Under the pieces are notes generated by a model. That model saw only the letters and a program-made list of their open reading frames with translations, had not been told where the DNA came from and ran no database searches. Below, in pieces: positions 8,422 through 16,527 of a DNA stretch of 36,629 nucleotides. How positions within the stretch are numbered: position 1 is the stretch's first letter; the number at the start of each line of letters is the position of its first letter. The translations under genes were made by a program, and so were the position numbers. Location: positions 1 through 36,629 of the forward strand of contig DASUZD010000116.1 in assembly GCA_036377055.1 (NCBI GenBank). The letters run 5' to 3'. The stretch comes from DASUZD01 sp036377055 (GTDB taxonomy: Bacteria > Actinomycetota > Thermoleophilia > Gaiellales > Gaiellaceae).

Positions 8422-8769
8422 TCAGTGCCGGATCTGAGAGAAGCGGATCACCGTGACGGTGTCGTCGTCGGACACGTCTCGGTTGTAGAGCTGCCCGAGG
8501 AAGCCGGCCATCTCCTCGGTGCGCCTGATCTCGGGGTTGTCGTGCTCGATCTCGCGCGGCGACAGGTCACGGAGCTGCTTCACCTCGATCTTGTCGATCA
8601 CCGCTTCGAAGACCTTCTCGCGCGGGCTGAAGCGCGCACCGGCGAGGACCTGCACGATCATCCCCTTCTTGTACTTTCCGGTCTTGTCGCCGAGGCGGAT
8701 CGTGGCGGTCTTCCGCCCGCTGCGAAGCTGTTCGGCCACGATCGGCGAGTAGAAGTTGAGTGCGTACAT
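8422..8769 (-). CDS. ASCH-domain (PUA-like) protein
   Basis: The 115-residue product starts MYALNFYSPIVAEQLRSGRKTATIRLGDKTGKY, the signature of small ASCH-domain proteins, a PUA-like fold thought to bind RNA or modified nucleosides. The GRKTATIR segment corresponds to the conserved basic loop of the family. It lies between a Nudix hydrolase gene (37 nt upstream) and the Gly-rich hypothetical (10 nt downstream), all on the minus strand. A role in nucleotide or RNA handling fits the neighbourhood but is not shown. Confidence 0.82.
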   Translation of the reverse strand: MYALNFYSPIVAEQLRSGRKTATIRLGDKTGKYKKGMIVQVLAGARFSPREKVFEAVIDKIEVKQLRDLSPREIEHDNPEIRRTEEMAGFLGQLYNRDVSDDDTVTVIRFSQIRH

Positions 8770-8806
8770 AGGGTCGTCGTCCGCGGCGCGCGCCAGAGCC
8801 GCAAGA

Positions 8807-9247
8807 TCATAGAGCCTCGTTCGCCAGCCGGTCTAGCGCCTTCTCGGCCATCTCGCGCTCGCCCTTGTAGGCCAGCAGGCGAGGCGCCTCGTCGAGCGGC
8901 AGCCACCGCGCCTCCGCCACCTCGTGGGCGTGCGCGGGCGGGAGGTCGCCCAGCCGACCACGCTTGTACCGAAGCAGGAAGAAGCTCACGACCTTGAAGA
9001 CGCGCTCGCCGGCCCAGGTGTAGACGTAGCGCACGTCGCCGAGCTTGCCGAGGCTCTCGCCGGTCGCTCCGGTCTCCTCGGCGACCTCTCGGAGCGCCGT
9101 CGCCTCGGCCTTCTCGCCGTCGCCGATCAATCCCTTCGGGAGCGCCCACGTCCCCGGCGGCTTCCCTGCGGGGCGGATCGCCGCGAGCATCCACCGCCCG
9201 CGCAGACGCCGCACGAGAACGCCTCCCGCTGAGAACTCGCGCCTCAT
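8807..9247 (-). CDS. Nudix hydrolase (MutT-like)
   Basis: Nudix enzymes hydrolyse nucleoside diphosphates linked to another moiety. The 146-residue product has a complete Nudix box: G-x5-E-x7-REVAEETG at about residues 55-77. I start at the ATG at 9247 (MRREFSAGGVLVRR), the usual family start; the frame is open further upstream, but that extension would run through the groESL promoter region and shows no homology. AAAGG lies 5-6 nt upstream. The substrate cannot be predicted; the LPKG context before the box resembles diadenosine polyphosphate or (d)NDP-sugar hydrolases. Confidence 0.92.
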   Translation of the reverse strand: MRREFSAGGVLVRRLRGRWMLAAIRPAGKPPGTWALPKGLIGDGEKAEATALREVAEETGATGESLGKLGDVRYVYTWAGERVFKVVSFFLLRYKRGRLGDLPPAHAHEVAEARWLPLDEAPRLLAYKGEREMAEKALDRLANEAL

Positions 9248-9279
9248 GCAACCTTTGTAACACAGCCGTGCTGTTGCGC

Positions 9280-9309
9280 TTGCGAACGGCCCCGGATCGG
9301 CGTTACACT
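9280..9309 (+). promoter_or_regulatory. groESL promoter
   Basis: TTGCGA (9280-9285) and TACACT (9304-9309) are separated by 18 nt, a plausible housekeeping-sigma promoter. The CIRCE operator starts 4 nt after the -10 box, so a bound repressor would cover the transcription start. Confidence 0.6.
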
Positions 9310-9312
9310 GCC

Positions 9313-9339
9313 CTGGCACTCGCTGCGAGAGAGTGCCAG
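9313..9339 (+). promoter_or_regulatory. CIRCE operator (HrcA binding site)
   Basis: CTGGCACTC, a 9-nt spacer, then GAGTGCCAG: a perfect inverted repeat with the spacing of CIRCE (consensus TTAGCACTC-N9-GAGTGCTAA). It lies between the promoter and groES, the classical position for HrcA repression of chaperonin genes. hrcA itself is not in the window. Confidence 0.95.
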
Positions 9340-9375
9340 TAGATGTCACAAACTCAGAGGTAGGGAGGCGCCTGA

Positions 9376-9693
9376 ATGAATTTGCAGCCGCTTGGAGACC
9401 GCCTCATCGTCGAAGTCCTCGAGGAGGAGGAGACGACGGTGAGCGGCATCGTCCTGCCGGACACGGCCAAGGAGAAGCCGCAGCGCGGCCGCGTCCTTTC
9501 GGTCGGCCCCGGCGCTCGGGACGAGGACGGCAACTACATCAAGATGGACCTCGAGGAGGGTGACGAAATCATCTTCTCCAAGTACGGCGGGACCGAGATC
9601 AAGCTCGGTACCGACGAGGTCTTGATCCTCCGCGAGAGCGACGTCCTGGCCAAGGTGGTCGGCGCTCGCGAGCTCGCGGGAGCGAAGGCTTAG
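9376..9693 (+). CDS. groES: Co-chaperonin GroES
   Basis: GroES caps the GroEL chamber during ATP-driven folding. The 105 residues begin MNLQPLGDRLIVEVLEEEE and include the mobile loop (TTVSGIVLPDTAKEKPQRG) and the DEVLILRESDVLA C-terminal strand. Length is typical. The start has GGGAGG 8-13 nt upstream. It is followed by groEL after 27 nt and is preceded by a CIRCE operator, so heat-shock control by HrcA is expected. Confidence 0.97.
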   Translation: MNLQPLGDRLIVEVLEEEETTVSGIVLPDTAKEKPQRGRVLSVGPGARDEDGNYIKMDLEEGDEIIFSKYGGTEIKLGTDEVLILRESDVLAKVVGARELAGAKA

Positions 9694-9720
9694 AACCCCA
9701 ACGGGAGGTAGGAAGAAGAC

Positions 9721-11352
9721 ATGGCTCACAAGGAGCTGAAGTTCAATGAGGATGCGCGCCGCTCGCTCGAGCGCGGCGTGAACATCCTGGCCGACGCGGT
9801 CAAGGTCACCCTTGGCCCGAAGGGCCGGTACGTCGTGCTCGACAAGAAGTTCGGCGCGCCGACGATCACGAACGACGGTGTGACGATTGCGCGCGAGATC
9901 GAGGTCGAGGACGTGTTCGAGAACCAGGGCGCGCAGCTGGTGCGTGAGGTCGCGACCGCGACGAACGACGTCGCGGGCGACGGCACGACGACGGCGACGG
10001 TGCTCGCGCAGGCGATCGTGCGGGAGGGCCTGAAGAACGTCGCAGCCGGCGCGAACCCGATGGCGCTGAAGCGCGGCATCGAGACCGCGGTCGATCAGGT
10101 GGTCGAGAACCTGAAGACGCAGTCCAAGGAGATCTCGGGCAAGGAGGACATCGCCCGGGTCGCCACCATCTCGGCGCGTGAGCGCGAGATCGGCGACGTC
10201 ATCTCCGACGCGATCGAGAAGGTCGGCAAGGACGGCGTCGTGAACGTCGAGGAGGGCCAGACGTTCGGCCTCGAGCTCGAGTTCACGGAGGGCATGCAGT
10301 TCGACAAGGGCTACCTGTCGCCGTACATGATCACCGACCCCGAGCGCATGGAGGCTGTCCTCGAGGACCCGTACATCCTGGTCGCGAACCAGAAGATCGG
10401 AGCCGTCAAGGACCTGCTGCCGGTGCTCGAGCAGGTGATCCAGGCGGGTAAGCCGCTGCTGATCGTGGCCGAGGACGTCGAGGGCGAGTCGCTCGCGACC
10501 ATCGTCGTCAACAAGCTCCGCGGCACGTTCACGGCCGTCGCCGTCAAGGCGCCCGGCTTCGGCGACCGCCGCAAGCGCATGCTCGAGGACATCGCGATCC
10601 TCAGCGGCGCCGAGGTGATCACCGAGGAGATGGGCCTCAAGCTCGAGAATACGAAGCTCTCGCAGCTCGGCCGCGCCCGCCGCGTCGTCGTCGACAAGGA
10701 TTCGACGACGATCATCGACGGAAACGGCGACTCCGAGGGCATCAAGGCTCGGATCAAGCAGCTGAAGCAGGAGATCGAGAACACCGACTCCGACTTCGAC
10801 CGCGAGAAGCTCCAGGAGCGGCTCGCCAAGCTGGCCGGCGGCGTCGCCGTCGTCAAGGTCGGCGCTGCGACCGAGACCGAGATGAAGGAGAAGAAGCACC
10901 GCGTCGAGGACGCGCTCCAGGCCACCCGCGCCGCCCTCGAGGAGGGCATCGTGCCGGGCGGCGGCGTCGCGCTCTTGAACGCCGTCAGCTCGATCAAGCT
11001 CGACGCGATCGAGGGCGACGAGCGCACGGGCGCAGCGATCATCACGCGCGCGCTGGAGGAGCCGATTCGCCAGCTCGCCGAGAACGCAGGCCTCGAGGGC
11101 TCGGTGACGGTGAACCAGGTTCGGACCGCTCCGGCGGGCCAGGGCCTGAACGTCGACACGGGCAACGTGGAGGATCTCGTCAAGGCCGGGATCATCGACC
11201 CGACGATGGTCACGCGCTCGGCCCTTCAGAACGCCGCGTCGATCGCGAAGAACATCCTCACGACCGAGGCGATCGTCGCCGAGGCTCCCGAGAAGCAGGG
11301 CGCCGGCGCCGGCATGGGCGGCGGCATGGGAGACATGGGCGGAATGATGTAA
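9721..11352 (+). CDS. groEL: Chaperonin GroEL
   Basis: GroEL is the 60-kDa chaperonin subunit that folds cytosolic proteins with GroES. The 543 residues include VTLGPKGRYVVLDKKFGAP, GDGTTTATVLAQAIVREG with the ATP-binding Asp, the apical-domain segment and the C-terminal GGM-rich tail (GMGDMGGMM). Length and all motifs are normal. The start is ATG behind GGGAGG/AGGA. The GGM tail, rather than a His-rich tail, marks it as the housekeeping type of actinobacterial GroEL paralogue. It is cotranscribed with groES and ends 10 nt or less before a strong double-hairpin terminator. Confidence 0.98.
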   Translation: MAHKELKFNEDARRSLERGVNILADAVKVTLGPKGRYVVLDKKFGAPTITNDGVTIAREIEVEDVFENQGAQLVREVATATNDVAGDGTTTATVLAQAIVREGLKNVAAGANPMALKRGIETAVDQVVENLKTQSKEISGKEDIARVATISAREREIGDVISDAIEKVGKDGVVNVEEGQTFGLELEFTEGMQFDKGYLSPYMITDPERMEAVLEDPYILVANQKIGAVKDLLPVLEQVIQAGKPLLIVAEDVEGESLATIVVNKLRGTFTAVAVKAPGFGDRRKRMLEDIAILSGAEVITEEMGLKLENTKLSQLGRARRVVVDKDSTTIIDGNGDSEGIKARIKQLKQEIENTDSDFDREKLQERLAKLAGGVAVVKVGAATETEMKEKKHRVEDALQATRAALEEGIVPGGGVALLNAVSSIKLDAIEGDERTGAAIITRALEEPIRQLAENAGLEGSVTVNQVRTAPAGQGLNVDTGNVEDLVKAGIIDPTMVTRSALQNAASIAKNILTTEAIVAEAPEKQGAGAGMGGGMGDMGGMM

Positions 11353-11430
11353 CCCGAAAAGTCCTCCGGACTTTTCGGGTGCCTTAGGCACCACAGCAGA
11401 AGGGCCGGCAAAGCCGGCCCTTCTGCTTTT
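11352..11430 (+). terminator. Tandem double-hairpin terminator element, copy 3 (groESL)
   Basis: Hairpin A (11352-11380, 13-nt arms ACCCGAAAAGTCC / GGACTTTTCGGGT) is followed by a small palindromic linker (GGTGCC TTA GGCACC) and hairpin B (11395-11427, 15-nt arms, AAA loop) ending in TTTT. Hairpin B is a canonical intrinsic terminator. The order and the words TTAGGCACCACA and GCCGGCNNNGCCGGC match copies at 2341-2417 and 17337-17413. Confidence 0.9.
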
Positions 11431-12203
11431 CAATGAAGCTCTGCGAGGCGCTTCGCGACGATGTCCGCGTGCGGTAGACGCGCTTCGACGCCCTCGTGCA
11501 TGAGCGCTCGCACCGATGCGGCAAGGGCCGCTCGGAGCGTTTCGGGGCTGATCCCGGCGTGCGTGCCCTCGAACCGGGCCAGGGTCTCGGTGGAGAGGTC
11601 GTCATAACCGCGCGCTTGGACTGCGATCAGTCCCTCCCGGAGGCAGGCGAGCGAGAGCGCGTGGTCGCGCAACGCTCCGACGTAGTGCTCGGCTTGCCAG
11701 ACACGCCCGCGTTCGATGCACGCGCGCGCGTGCAGCGCGTAGATGACGCCCCAGCCGAAGAGGTCTTCCGCGGTCGCCGGCGTGCCGATGAAGATGGTGC
11801 CCGCAGCCCGCGCTCTCGAGCTCGCGGACTCGTCTGCCGCTGTCTCGCCGAAGAGCAGCTGGAACTTGGGCCCGGCTGGACGAAACTGGCTCGCCGGAGT
11901 CATCGAGAGGTCGAACTGAAGCGCGTCGGGCAGCAGGAACACGCGGTACGTCGTCGAGCCGCTCTCGAGGTCGACGAGGTGCACCGCGTCGAGCTCGTCG
12001 AGGAGCGTGCGCGTCCAGTCGCCGAGCACGTCGGCGACGGGCACGTGGTCGGCGACGCCGAAGGTGAGGTCCAGGTCGGAGAACCGGTCGCCACCGCCCA
12101 CGGCGAGCGAGCCAACGGCGGCGCCGGCAACGACCCGCGCGTCCTCCTCCGCGAGCCGTAGCAGGCGCTCGCGGAGCGCATCCCGCTGCTCGACGGTGAA
12201 CAC
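11430..12203 (-). CDS. Nucleotidyltransferase-fold protein
   Basis: The 257-residue product has the minimal nucleotidyltransferase motif GSLAVGGGDRFSDLDL (about 31-46), with the two metal-binding Asp residues, followed by a helical C-terminal region (FGWGVIYALHARACIERGRVWQAEHYVGALRD). This arrangement resembles aminoglycoside nucleotidyltransferase-like and HEPN-associated proteins, but the substrate is unknown. The GTG start is preceded at 9 nt by TAGAAT, suggesting a leaderless message. It is convergent with groEL and shares the terminator region. The C-terminal Leu/Ala-rich helices could be a substrate-binding domain. Confidence 0.8.
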   Translation of the reverse strand: MFTVEQRDALRERLLRLAEEDARVVAGAAVGSLAVGGGDRFSDLDLTFGVADHVPVADVLGDWTRTLLDELDAVHLVDLESGSTTYRVFLLPDALQFDLSMTPASQFRPAGPKFQLLFGETAADESASSRARAAGTIFIGTPATAEDLFGWGVIYALHARACIERGRVWQAEHYVGALRDHALSLACLREGLIAVQARGYDDLSTETLARFEGTHAGISPETLRAALAASVRALMHEGVEARLPHADIVAKRLAELH

Positions 12204-12212
12204 GGGGCCGCG

Positions 12213-12218
12213 ATTCTA
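12213..12218 (-). promoter_or_regulatory. -10 box of leaderless nucleotidyltransferase gene
   Basis: TAGAAT on the minus strand lies 9 nt upstream of the GTG at 12203, with no Shine-Dalgarno between. Confidence 0.5.
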
Positions 12219-12228
12219 TTTCCGCAAA

Positions 12229-12257
12229 GCAAAACGGCCCTTGCGGGGCCGTTTTGC
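12229..12257 (-). terminator. Intrinsic terminator of the second subtilase gene
   Basis: GCAAAACGGCCC (12229-12240) and GGGCCGTTTTGC (12246-12257) form a perfect 12-bp stem with a 5-nt loop. On the minus strand a short T run (TTT) follows. It lies about 80 nt after the protease stop codon and just upstream of the nucleotidyltransferase promoter. Confidence 0.75.
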
Positions 12258-12334
12258 GAGGGGGTGGGGGAGGTGGTTCGCGCTAGTTATCGGTCGGTTT
12301 CGATAAGAAGCGGCATCCCTCGTTTGAGTATTTC

Positions 12335-13786
12335 CTACGGCGCCGTCACAGCGCGGAGGGCGTTCACGACGCCCGCGCCGTAGAAGTTGTTCGCGTCCGG
12401 CTTGCCCTTGCACGTCGCCGACGTGAAGGCGAAGAGGCCCGGCGGGAGGTCGTACGTCACCGTCGGCGGCGAGGGACACGCATCGGGCACGGCCGAGTCC
12501 TCGAGCCGCGACTCGAGCTCGCTCGGCGAGAGGTGAGGACGGCCGTACTGCGAGACGATGAGCGCTGCGACGCCTGCCGCCTGAGGGGCAGCCATCGAGG
12601 TTCCCTGCGCCCACGCATACGTCGCGCACCCGAAGCCAGGCTCGCAGTCCTTCTCGACGAGCGACGGGTCGAGCGAGGCGGCGGTCTCGGCCGTCCAGGC
12701 GCCGAGCAGGCGCCCGCCGCCGCCGAAGGGCGCCGGGGGAAGCTGGAAGCGCTTGTCCCCACCGGGCGCCGCGACGTCGGTCTCCTTCGAGCCGTAGTTC
12801 GAGTAGTACGACTTCTGGTTGGCGTAGCCCGTCGCGGAGACCCCGACGACGCCGTCGAGGTCGGCCGGAAGCTCGACCGTCTTCCAGATGACCTTGTTGT
12901 CGCTCAGGTCGAGGTTGTCGTTGTTCAGGGCCGCGATCGGGAGCACGCCGTTCCGGCGCGCGAAGTCGACGGCGCGCTGGACGAGCGTGACATCCGCCTT
13001 ATCGGCCTGGGAGTCGAGGTACACGCCGATGCTCATCGACACGACGTCGAAGTGGCTCTGGCCGGCGTACACGAGCGCCTGGGCGACCGACGTCGAGCTG
13101 CCGCGTCCGTTCCGGTCGAGCACTTTAAGCGCGACCGTCGTGACGTTCGGCGCGATGCCCGAGACGCCGATGCCGTTGATCGGCGCGGCGATCGCGCTCA
13201 GCACCCACGTTCCGTGCCCGTCGTGGTCCTGGAGATCTGGCTCGGTCGGGACGAACGACCGGCTGCGCGAGAGGTCGAGGTTCGGCGCGACGTCCGGGTG
13301 CGTCAAATCGGCGCCGGAGTCGAGGACGGCGACGACGACGTTCCCGCGGCCCCGCTGGACGGCGTACGAGCCGGTCGGCGTCGCGTCGAGCCGAAGCTTG
13401 TCCCACTGCTGCCCGTACAGGGGATCCATCCCGGCGGGCGCGCTCGCGCCGCGTGACCGAGGAGGCGCGCCGCCGGTCGCGTCGTCGTGCGGGATCATCT
13501 GCGCCCAGGACTCGAGGTCCACGGCCGCGACCTCGGTCGACTGGAGCATCGTCGACGCGAAGGCGGGATTCGCCGACGTCACGCGTAGGCCGCCGATCTG
13601 CGGGAGCGTCGTCGTCACCGTTCCTCCGGCAGAGGCGACGAGTTGCGCAGCATCCGCCGGGAGCCCGTTCGACTGCACGAAGGCGACGACATACGCCTTG
13701 GGCGGCGCGGCGTCGGTGCGCGCCGAGGCGGCGCTCGTGACCGTCAGGGCGGCGGCGAGAATCGCTACCGGGATCCAGACCTTCAT
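12335..13786 (-). CDS. Secreted subtilase (S8 family), second type
   Basis: This 483-residue extracellular serine peptidase has a signal peptide (about 1-22, ending SAASA), an N-terminal propeptide-like region (about 30-95) and an S8 domain. The triad is Asp156 (VAVLDSGAD), His191 (DGHGTWV; Trp replaces the usual His/Val after Thr) and Ser397 (GTSMAAPQAAG). The usual oxyanion Asn region reads AALNND (286-291). An insertion of about 45 residues between about 342 and 390, including CEPGFGC, precedes the active Ser. The protein ends with a Cys pair region (ACPSPP, TCKGK). It is unlike the first subtilase in sequence and architecture. GAGGAG precedes the ATG. Confidence 0.93.
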   Translation of the reverse strand: MKVWIPVAILAAALTVTSAASARTDAAPPKAYVVAFVQSNGLPADAAQLVASAGGTVTTTLPQIGGLRVTSANPAFASTMLQSTEVAAVDLESWAQMIPHDDATGGAPPRSRGASAPAGMDPLYGQQWDKLRLDATPTGSYAVQRGRGNVVVAVLDSGADLTHPDVAPNLDLSRSRSFVPTEPDLQDHDGHGTWVLSAIAAPINGIGVSGIAPNVTTVALKVLDRNGRGSSTSVAQALVYAGQSHFDVVSMSIGVYLDSQADKADVTLVQRAVDFARRNGVLPIAALNNDNLDLSDNKVIWKTVELPADLDGVVGVSATGYANQKSYYSNYGSKETDVAAPGGDKRFQLPPAPFGGGGRLLGAWTAETAASLDPSLVEKDCEPGFGCATYAWAQGTSMAAPQAAGVAALIVSQYGRPHLSPSELESRLEDSAVPDACPSPPTVTYDLPPGLFAFTSATCKGKPDANNFYGAGVVNALRAVTAP

Positions 13787-13915
13787 GAACTCCTCTTTCG
13801 CGTCGCGGTGCGTAGGGCCGAGGAGTCGTCACAAGCGGGGCCGCAGTGCCGACTCGGGTTCTCGATGCATCGGCCACGCGCGCGCGAGCGTCCATACCTC
13901 TTTCGGGCAGAACGA

Positions 13916-13941
13916 GAAGGGGCGCCCGGAGGCGCCCCTTC
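13916..13941 (-). terminator. Hairpin terminator after the Asp-box protein gene
   Basis: GAAGGGGCGCC (13916-13926) and GGCGCCCCTTC (13931-13941) form an 11-bp stem with a 4-nt loop, 22 nt after the stop codon of the minus-strand gene. The remaining intergenic DNA up to 13786 should hold the promoter of the second subtilase; no clear boxes are seen. Confidence 0.7.
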
Positions 13942-13962
13942 GTCACGAGCTGCGGTCAGGCT

Positions 13963-15858
13963 CTACGGAGCCAGGTCGCCGTAGATGTTCTGGTCGATCC
14001 CGCCGTCGTGCGGGCAGAGATCCCCGCTCCAGAAGCTGAACGGGCCCTTCTTGGTCTGTACGGTGTTCAGCGTCCGGCATTGGTGGACGTCGGCTGAGGT
14101 CTGGTCCTCGTCCTCCGTCGCCTCGCGCGGATCCGTTCCCTGACGTGTGTTCCGGTAGTCCGTCCACGTCGTATACGCGAAGCTCCCGAGCGAGGTCACC
14201 CAGAGGTAGTCGCCCGCGAACGGCACCGAGCGGTTGTCGAACTGCTCGTAGTCCGGGTTCGTGGTGACGTCGGAGATCCGCGTCTTCCCCGTCCACGTGG
14301 CGCCCGCATTGGTCGACGTCGCACCGAACACGTCGAGCGACGCCACCGTCCTCCGGTCGGCGCAGTTGCCGATCGGCCGGGTGCGGCTGTAGCACGAGTC
14401 GTTCCGGCTGTCGTACCAGATCGCATGCAGGACGCCGCCGTCGGCCGAGATGTCCGGGAACGTCTGGTGCCCGGTCAGCTGGTCGTCGATCAGCGCCGGC
14501 GCTGTGTGCGCGCCCGTCGCCCCGTCGTAGCGGAGGAAGTAAATCCCGTCCTGGCCGCCGATTCCGTGGCCGTCGGTGCCGTACGTCGTCCCCGTCGGCT
14601 CCTCCGTGCCGGGCTTCGTAGCGTCGTAGACCATGTAGATCCACTCGTGCGCCGCGTCGAACTGGTCGGCGGTCGAGCGGACCTGTGTGTCACGGCGGAA
14701 GAACGTGTAGCCGGACTCGCACGCGTCGGCGAAGTCGCCGCAGTCACGAGCACCCGAGTCCGCGGCCTCTCGGTCCCCGGAGCTCGGGTCGTCGCTGACG
14801 AGCTGCGTCGGCACAGGCTCAGGCGCCGACACGTCCCGCGGGTCGTTTTTGATGAACGTCGTGATCTGCTGTGCCGGGCCGAACGTCTTGCCGCAGTCGG
14901 TCGACTTGACGATGTAGATCGCGTCGGTCGACGGGCCCACGCTCTCGAACGAGCGGAACGTCACGTAGACGTGCCCGTTGCTCGTCACCGAGATGTCCGG
15001 GAACTGGAGGCTCTTCAGCGACGACTCGAGCCGCATCGGCTGGCTGAACGTGACGCCGTGGTCGGTCGAGCGGACGAAGTAGATCTCGTTCGCCCCGCTG
15101 CCGTTGAAGCGCGACCATGAGAAGTAGACGTTGCCGTCGCACGACCCGCCGGTGCGGTCGGCCTCGATCGCCGTCTTGTCGTGGAACTTCCCGAGCAGGT
15201 TCGGCGCCGACGAGCCGGACGCGACCACGGTCGTGCCGTAGTACTCGAGCCCGTCCTTCGTCGTATCCGCGGCGTCAGGTCCGCCGGGATTCCGGAAGCG
15301 CGCGACCCACACGTCGCCCTGCGTCTTCTTGATGCTCGGGATGTTGTTCGAGCTCTCCGAGCCGAAGAACGCGCGGCCATGCGCGTCCCACGCGATCACC
15401 GGATCGCCCGAGGTCGCCGTGCGGGCCTCCGAGAGCTCCTTGTACGGCGAGCCGTCGTCCGGGTAGCCCGGGACGAGTGAGTTGATCCAGCTCGCGCCGC
15501 CGTCGAGCGAGCGGTAATAGCCCATCCAGATCGGCCCGACTGCTCCCGCCGCAATTCCGTCGTTGTACACGGGGCAGTAGTCGTTCGAGCTAGCGAGCAG
15601 CACGCTCGTGTTCCGCGGGTCGACCGCGACTGCCGGCTCGTTCTGCCGGCCATGCGAGATCGAGCACTCGGCGAGCGTCTTGTCCGTGTACGCGTGGCCG
15701 GTCGCGAGCGTGTATGCACTCACGTAGCCGCAGCCCGCAGTCGGGGCGCAGTCGACGGTTACGCGGACGTCACCGCCTGGTGTCGATGCCCCTGCCATGC
15801 CGCCGACCGCAAACACGGCCAGGACAGCGAGCGCAGAGACCACCGCAAGTCTCCTCAT
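13963..15858 (-). CDS. Secreted sialidase-like beta-propeller protein with Asp-box repeats
   Basis: The 631-residue product has a signal peptide (MRRLAVVSALAVLAVFAVGGMAGA) and several Asp-box motifs of the BNR/sialidase type: SLDGGASW, STDHGVTFS, STDCGKTFG and STNAGATW, spaced as in multi-bladed propellers. I cannot identify the sialidase catalytic Arg triad and Tyr/Glu pair, so enzymatic activity is uncertain; many such proteins are exported with unknown substrates. Several Cys pairs suggest disulfides. The ATG at 15858 follows GGGGAGGAG; the frame is open upstream but without a signal peptide at its start. The neighbours are another secreted protein (subtilase) and a molybdopterin enzyme. 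Confidence 0.82.
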   Translation of the reverse strand: MRRLAVVSALAVLAVFAVGGMAGASTPGGDVRVTVDCAPTAGCGYVSAYTLATGHAYTDKTLAECSISHGRQNEPAVAVDPRNTSVLLASSNDYCPVYNDGIAAGAVGPIWMGYYRSLDGGASWINSLVPGYPDDGSPYKELSEARTATSGDPVIAWDAHGRAFFGSESSNNIPSIKKTQGDVWVARFRNPGGPDAADTTKDGLEYYGTTVVASGSSAPNLLGKFHDKTAIEADRTGGSCDGNVYFSWSRFNGSGANEIYFVRSTDHGVTFSQPMRLESSLKSLQFPDISVTSNGHVYVTFRSFESVGPSTDAIYIVKSTDCGKTFGPAQQITTFIKNDPRDVSAPEPVPTQLVSDDPSSGDREAADSGARDCGDFADACESGYTFFRRDTQVRSTADQFDAAHEWIYMVYDATKPGTEEPTGTTYGTDGHGIGGQDGIYFLRYDGATGAHTAPALIDDQLTGHQTFPDISADGGVLHAIWYDSRNDSCYSRTRPIGNCADRRTVASLDVFGATSTNAGATWTGKTRISDVTTNPDYEQFDNRSVPFAGDYLWVTSLGSFAYTTWTDYRNTRQGTDPREATEDEDQTSADVHQCRTLNTVQTKKGPFSFWSGDLCPHDGGIDQNIYGDLAP

Positions 15859-15895
15859 GCTCCTCCCCCTCGTTAGAGAACCGCTAGGTCTGATC

Positions 15896-16507
15896 TTAGA
15901 ACCCATACCGCTGCTCTTTCCAGTAGTCGGCGTCGTTGTGGTAGCCGTACCGCTCCCAGAAGCCGGGCCGATCGACCGCAGTGAGCTCGATCGCACGGAG
16001 CCACTTCGCGCTCTTCCAGAAGTAGCGCTGTGGCACGACCAGCCGGAGCGGCCAGCCGTGCTCGGGCGTCAGCGGCTCGCCGTCGGCCTCGTGGGCGATC
16101 AACGACTCGTCCTCCTCGAGCAGCGAGAGCGGCACGTTCGACGTGAACCCTTGCTCGGCGTGCGCGACTACGAAACGTCCACCGGGCTTCGGCCTCACCA
16201 GCTTCGCGAGCTCGCTCCAGTGAACGCCGCGGAAGCTCGTGTCGAACCGGCTCCAGCGCGTCACGCAGTGGATGTCGACGGTCACCTCGGTGCTCGGAAG
16301 CTCGCGGAGCTCGTCGTACGCGAGCGTGATCGGGCTCTCCACCTCGCCGAAGACGCGGAAGTCCCACCTCGTGAGGTCGACCTCCGGCACCGTCCCTGCG
16401 TGAAGGACGGGCCACTTCTCGGTCAGGTACTGGCCGGGCGGCAGCCGCGCCGGATCGAGCCCGCGCTCGATCAGCTTCTGCTCGGCCTTCGACCGGAAGA
16501 GAGGCAC
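15896..16507 (-). CDS. Sulfite-oxidase-like molybdopterin oxidoreductase
   Basis: The 203-residue product consists of a molybdopterin-binding domain of the sulfite oxidase superfamily. The conserved Mo-ligand Cys is about 81 (DIHCVTRWSRFD), followed by GVHWSELAKLV, HGWPLRLVVPQRYFWKSAKW and the C-terminal tail GYHNDADYWKEQRYGF typical of the short cytosolic 'sulfite oxidase-like oxidoreductase' group. No Tat or Sec signal is seen, unlike MsrP/YedY, so it is probably cytoplasmic. The substrate is unknown. The GTG start is preceded at 8 nt by TAGTCT, which overlaps the -10 box of the divergent ygfZ-like gene. Confidence 0.9.
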   Translation of the reverse strand: MPLFRSKAEQKLIERGLDPARLPPGQYLTEKWPVLHAGTVPEVDLTRWDFRVFGEVESPITLAYDELRELPSTEVTVDIHCVTRWSRFDTSFRGVHWSELAKLVRPKPGGRFVVAHAEQGFTSNVPLSLLEEDESLIAHEADGEPLTPEHGWPLRLVVPQRYFWKSAKWLRAIELTAVDRPGFWERYGYHNDADYWKEQRYGF

Positions 16508-16514
16508 GGCTCCC

Positions 16515-16521
16515 TAGACTA
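16515..16521. promoter_or_regulatory. Shared bidirectional -10 box between two leaderless genes
   Basis: The quasi-palindrome CTAGACTAG contains TAGACT on the plus strand (16515-16520, 7 nt before the ATG at 16528) and TAGTCT on the minus strand (16516-16521, 8 nt before the GTG at 16507). The intergenic space is only 20 nt, so both genes appear to use the same seven base pairs as their -10 element. Confidence 0.55.
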
Positions 16522-16527
16522 GTTTCG

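Noticed and set aside
9346..11433. 695-codon open frame on the minus strand across groES/groEL
   Set aside because: It is a GC-driven shadow of groESL: no homology, Arg/Leu/Asp-biased composition, and the plus strand codes for unmistakable chaperonins.
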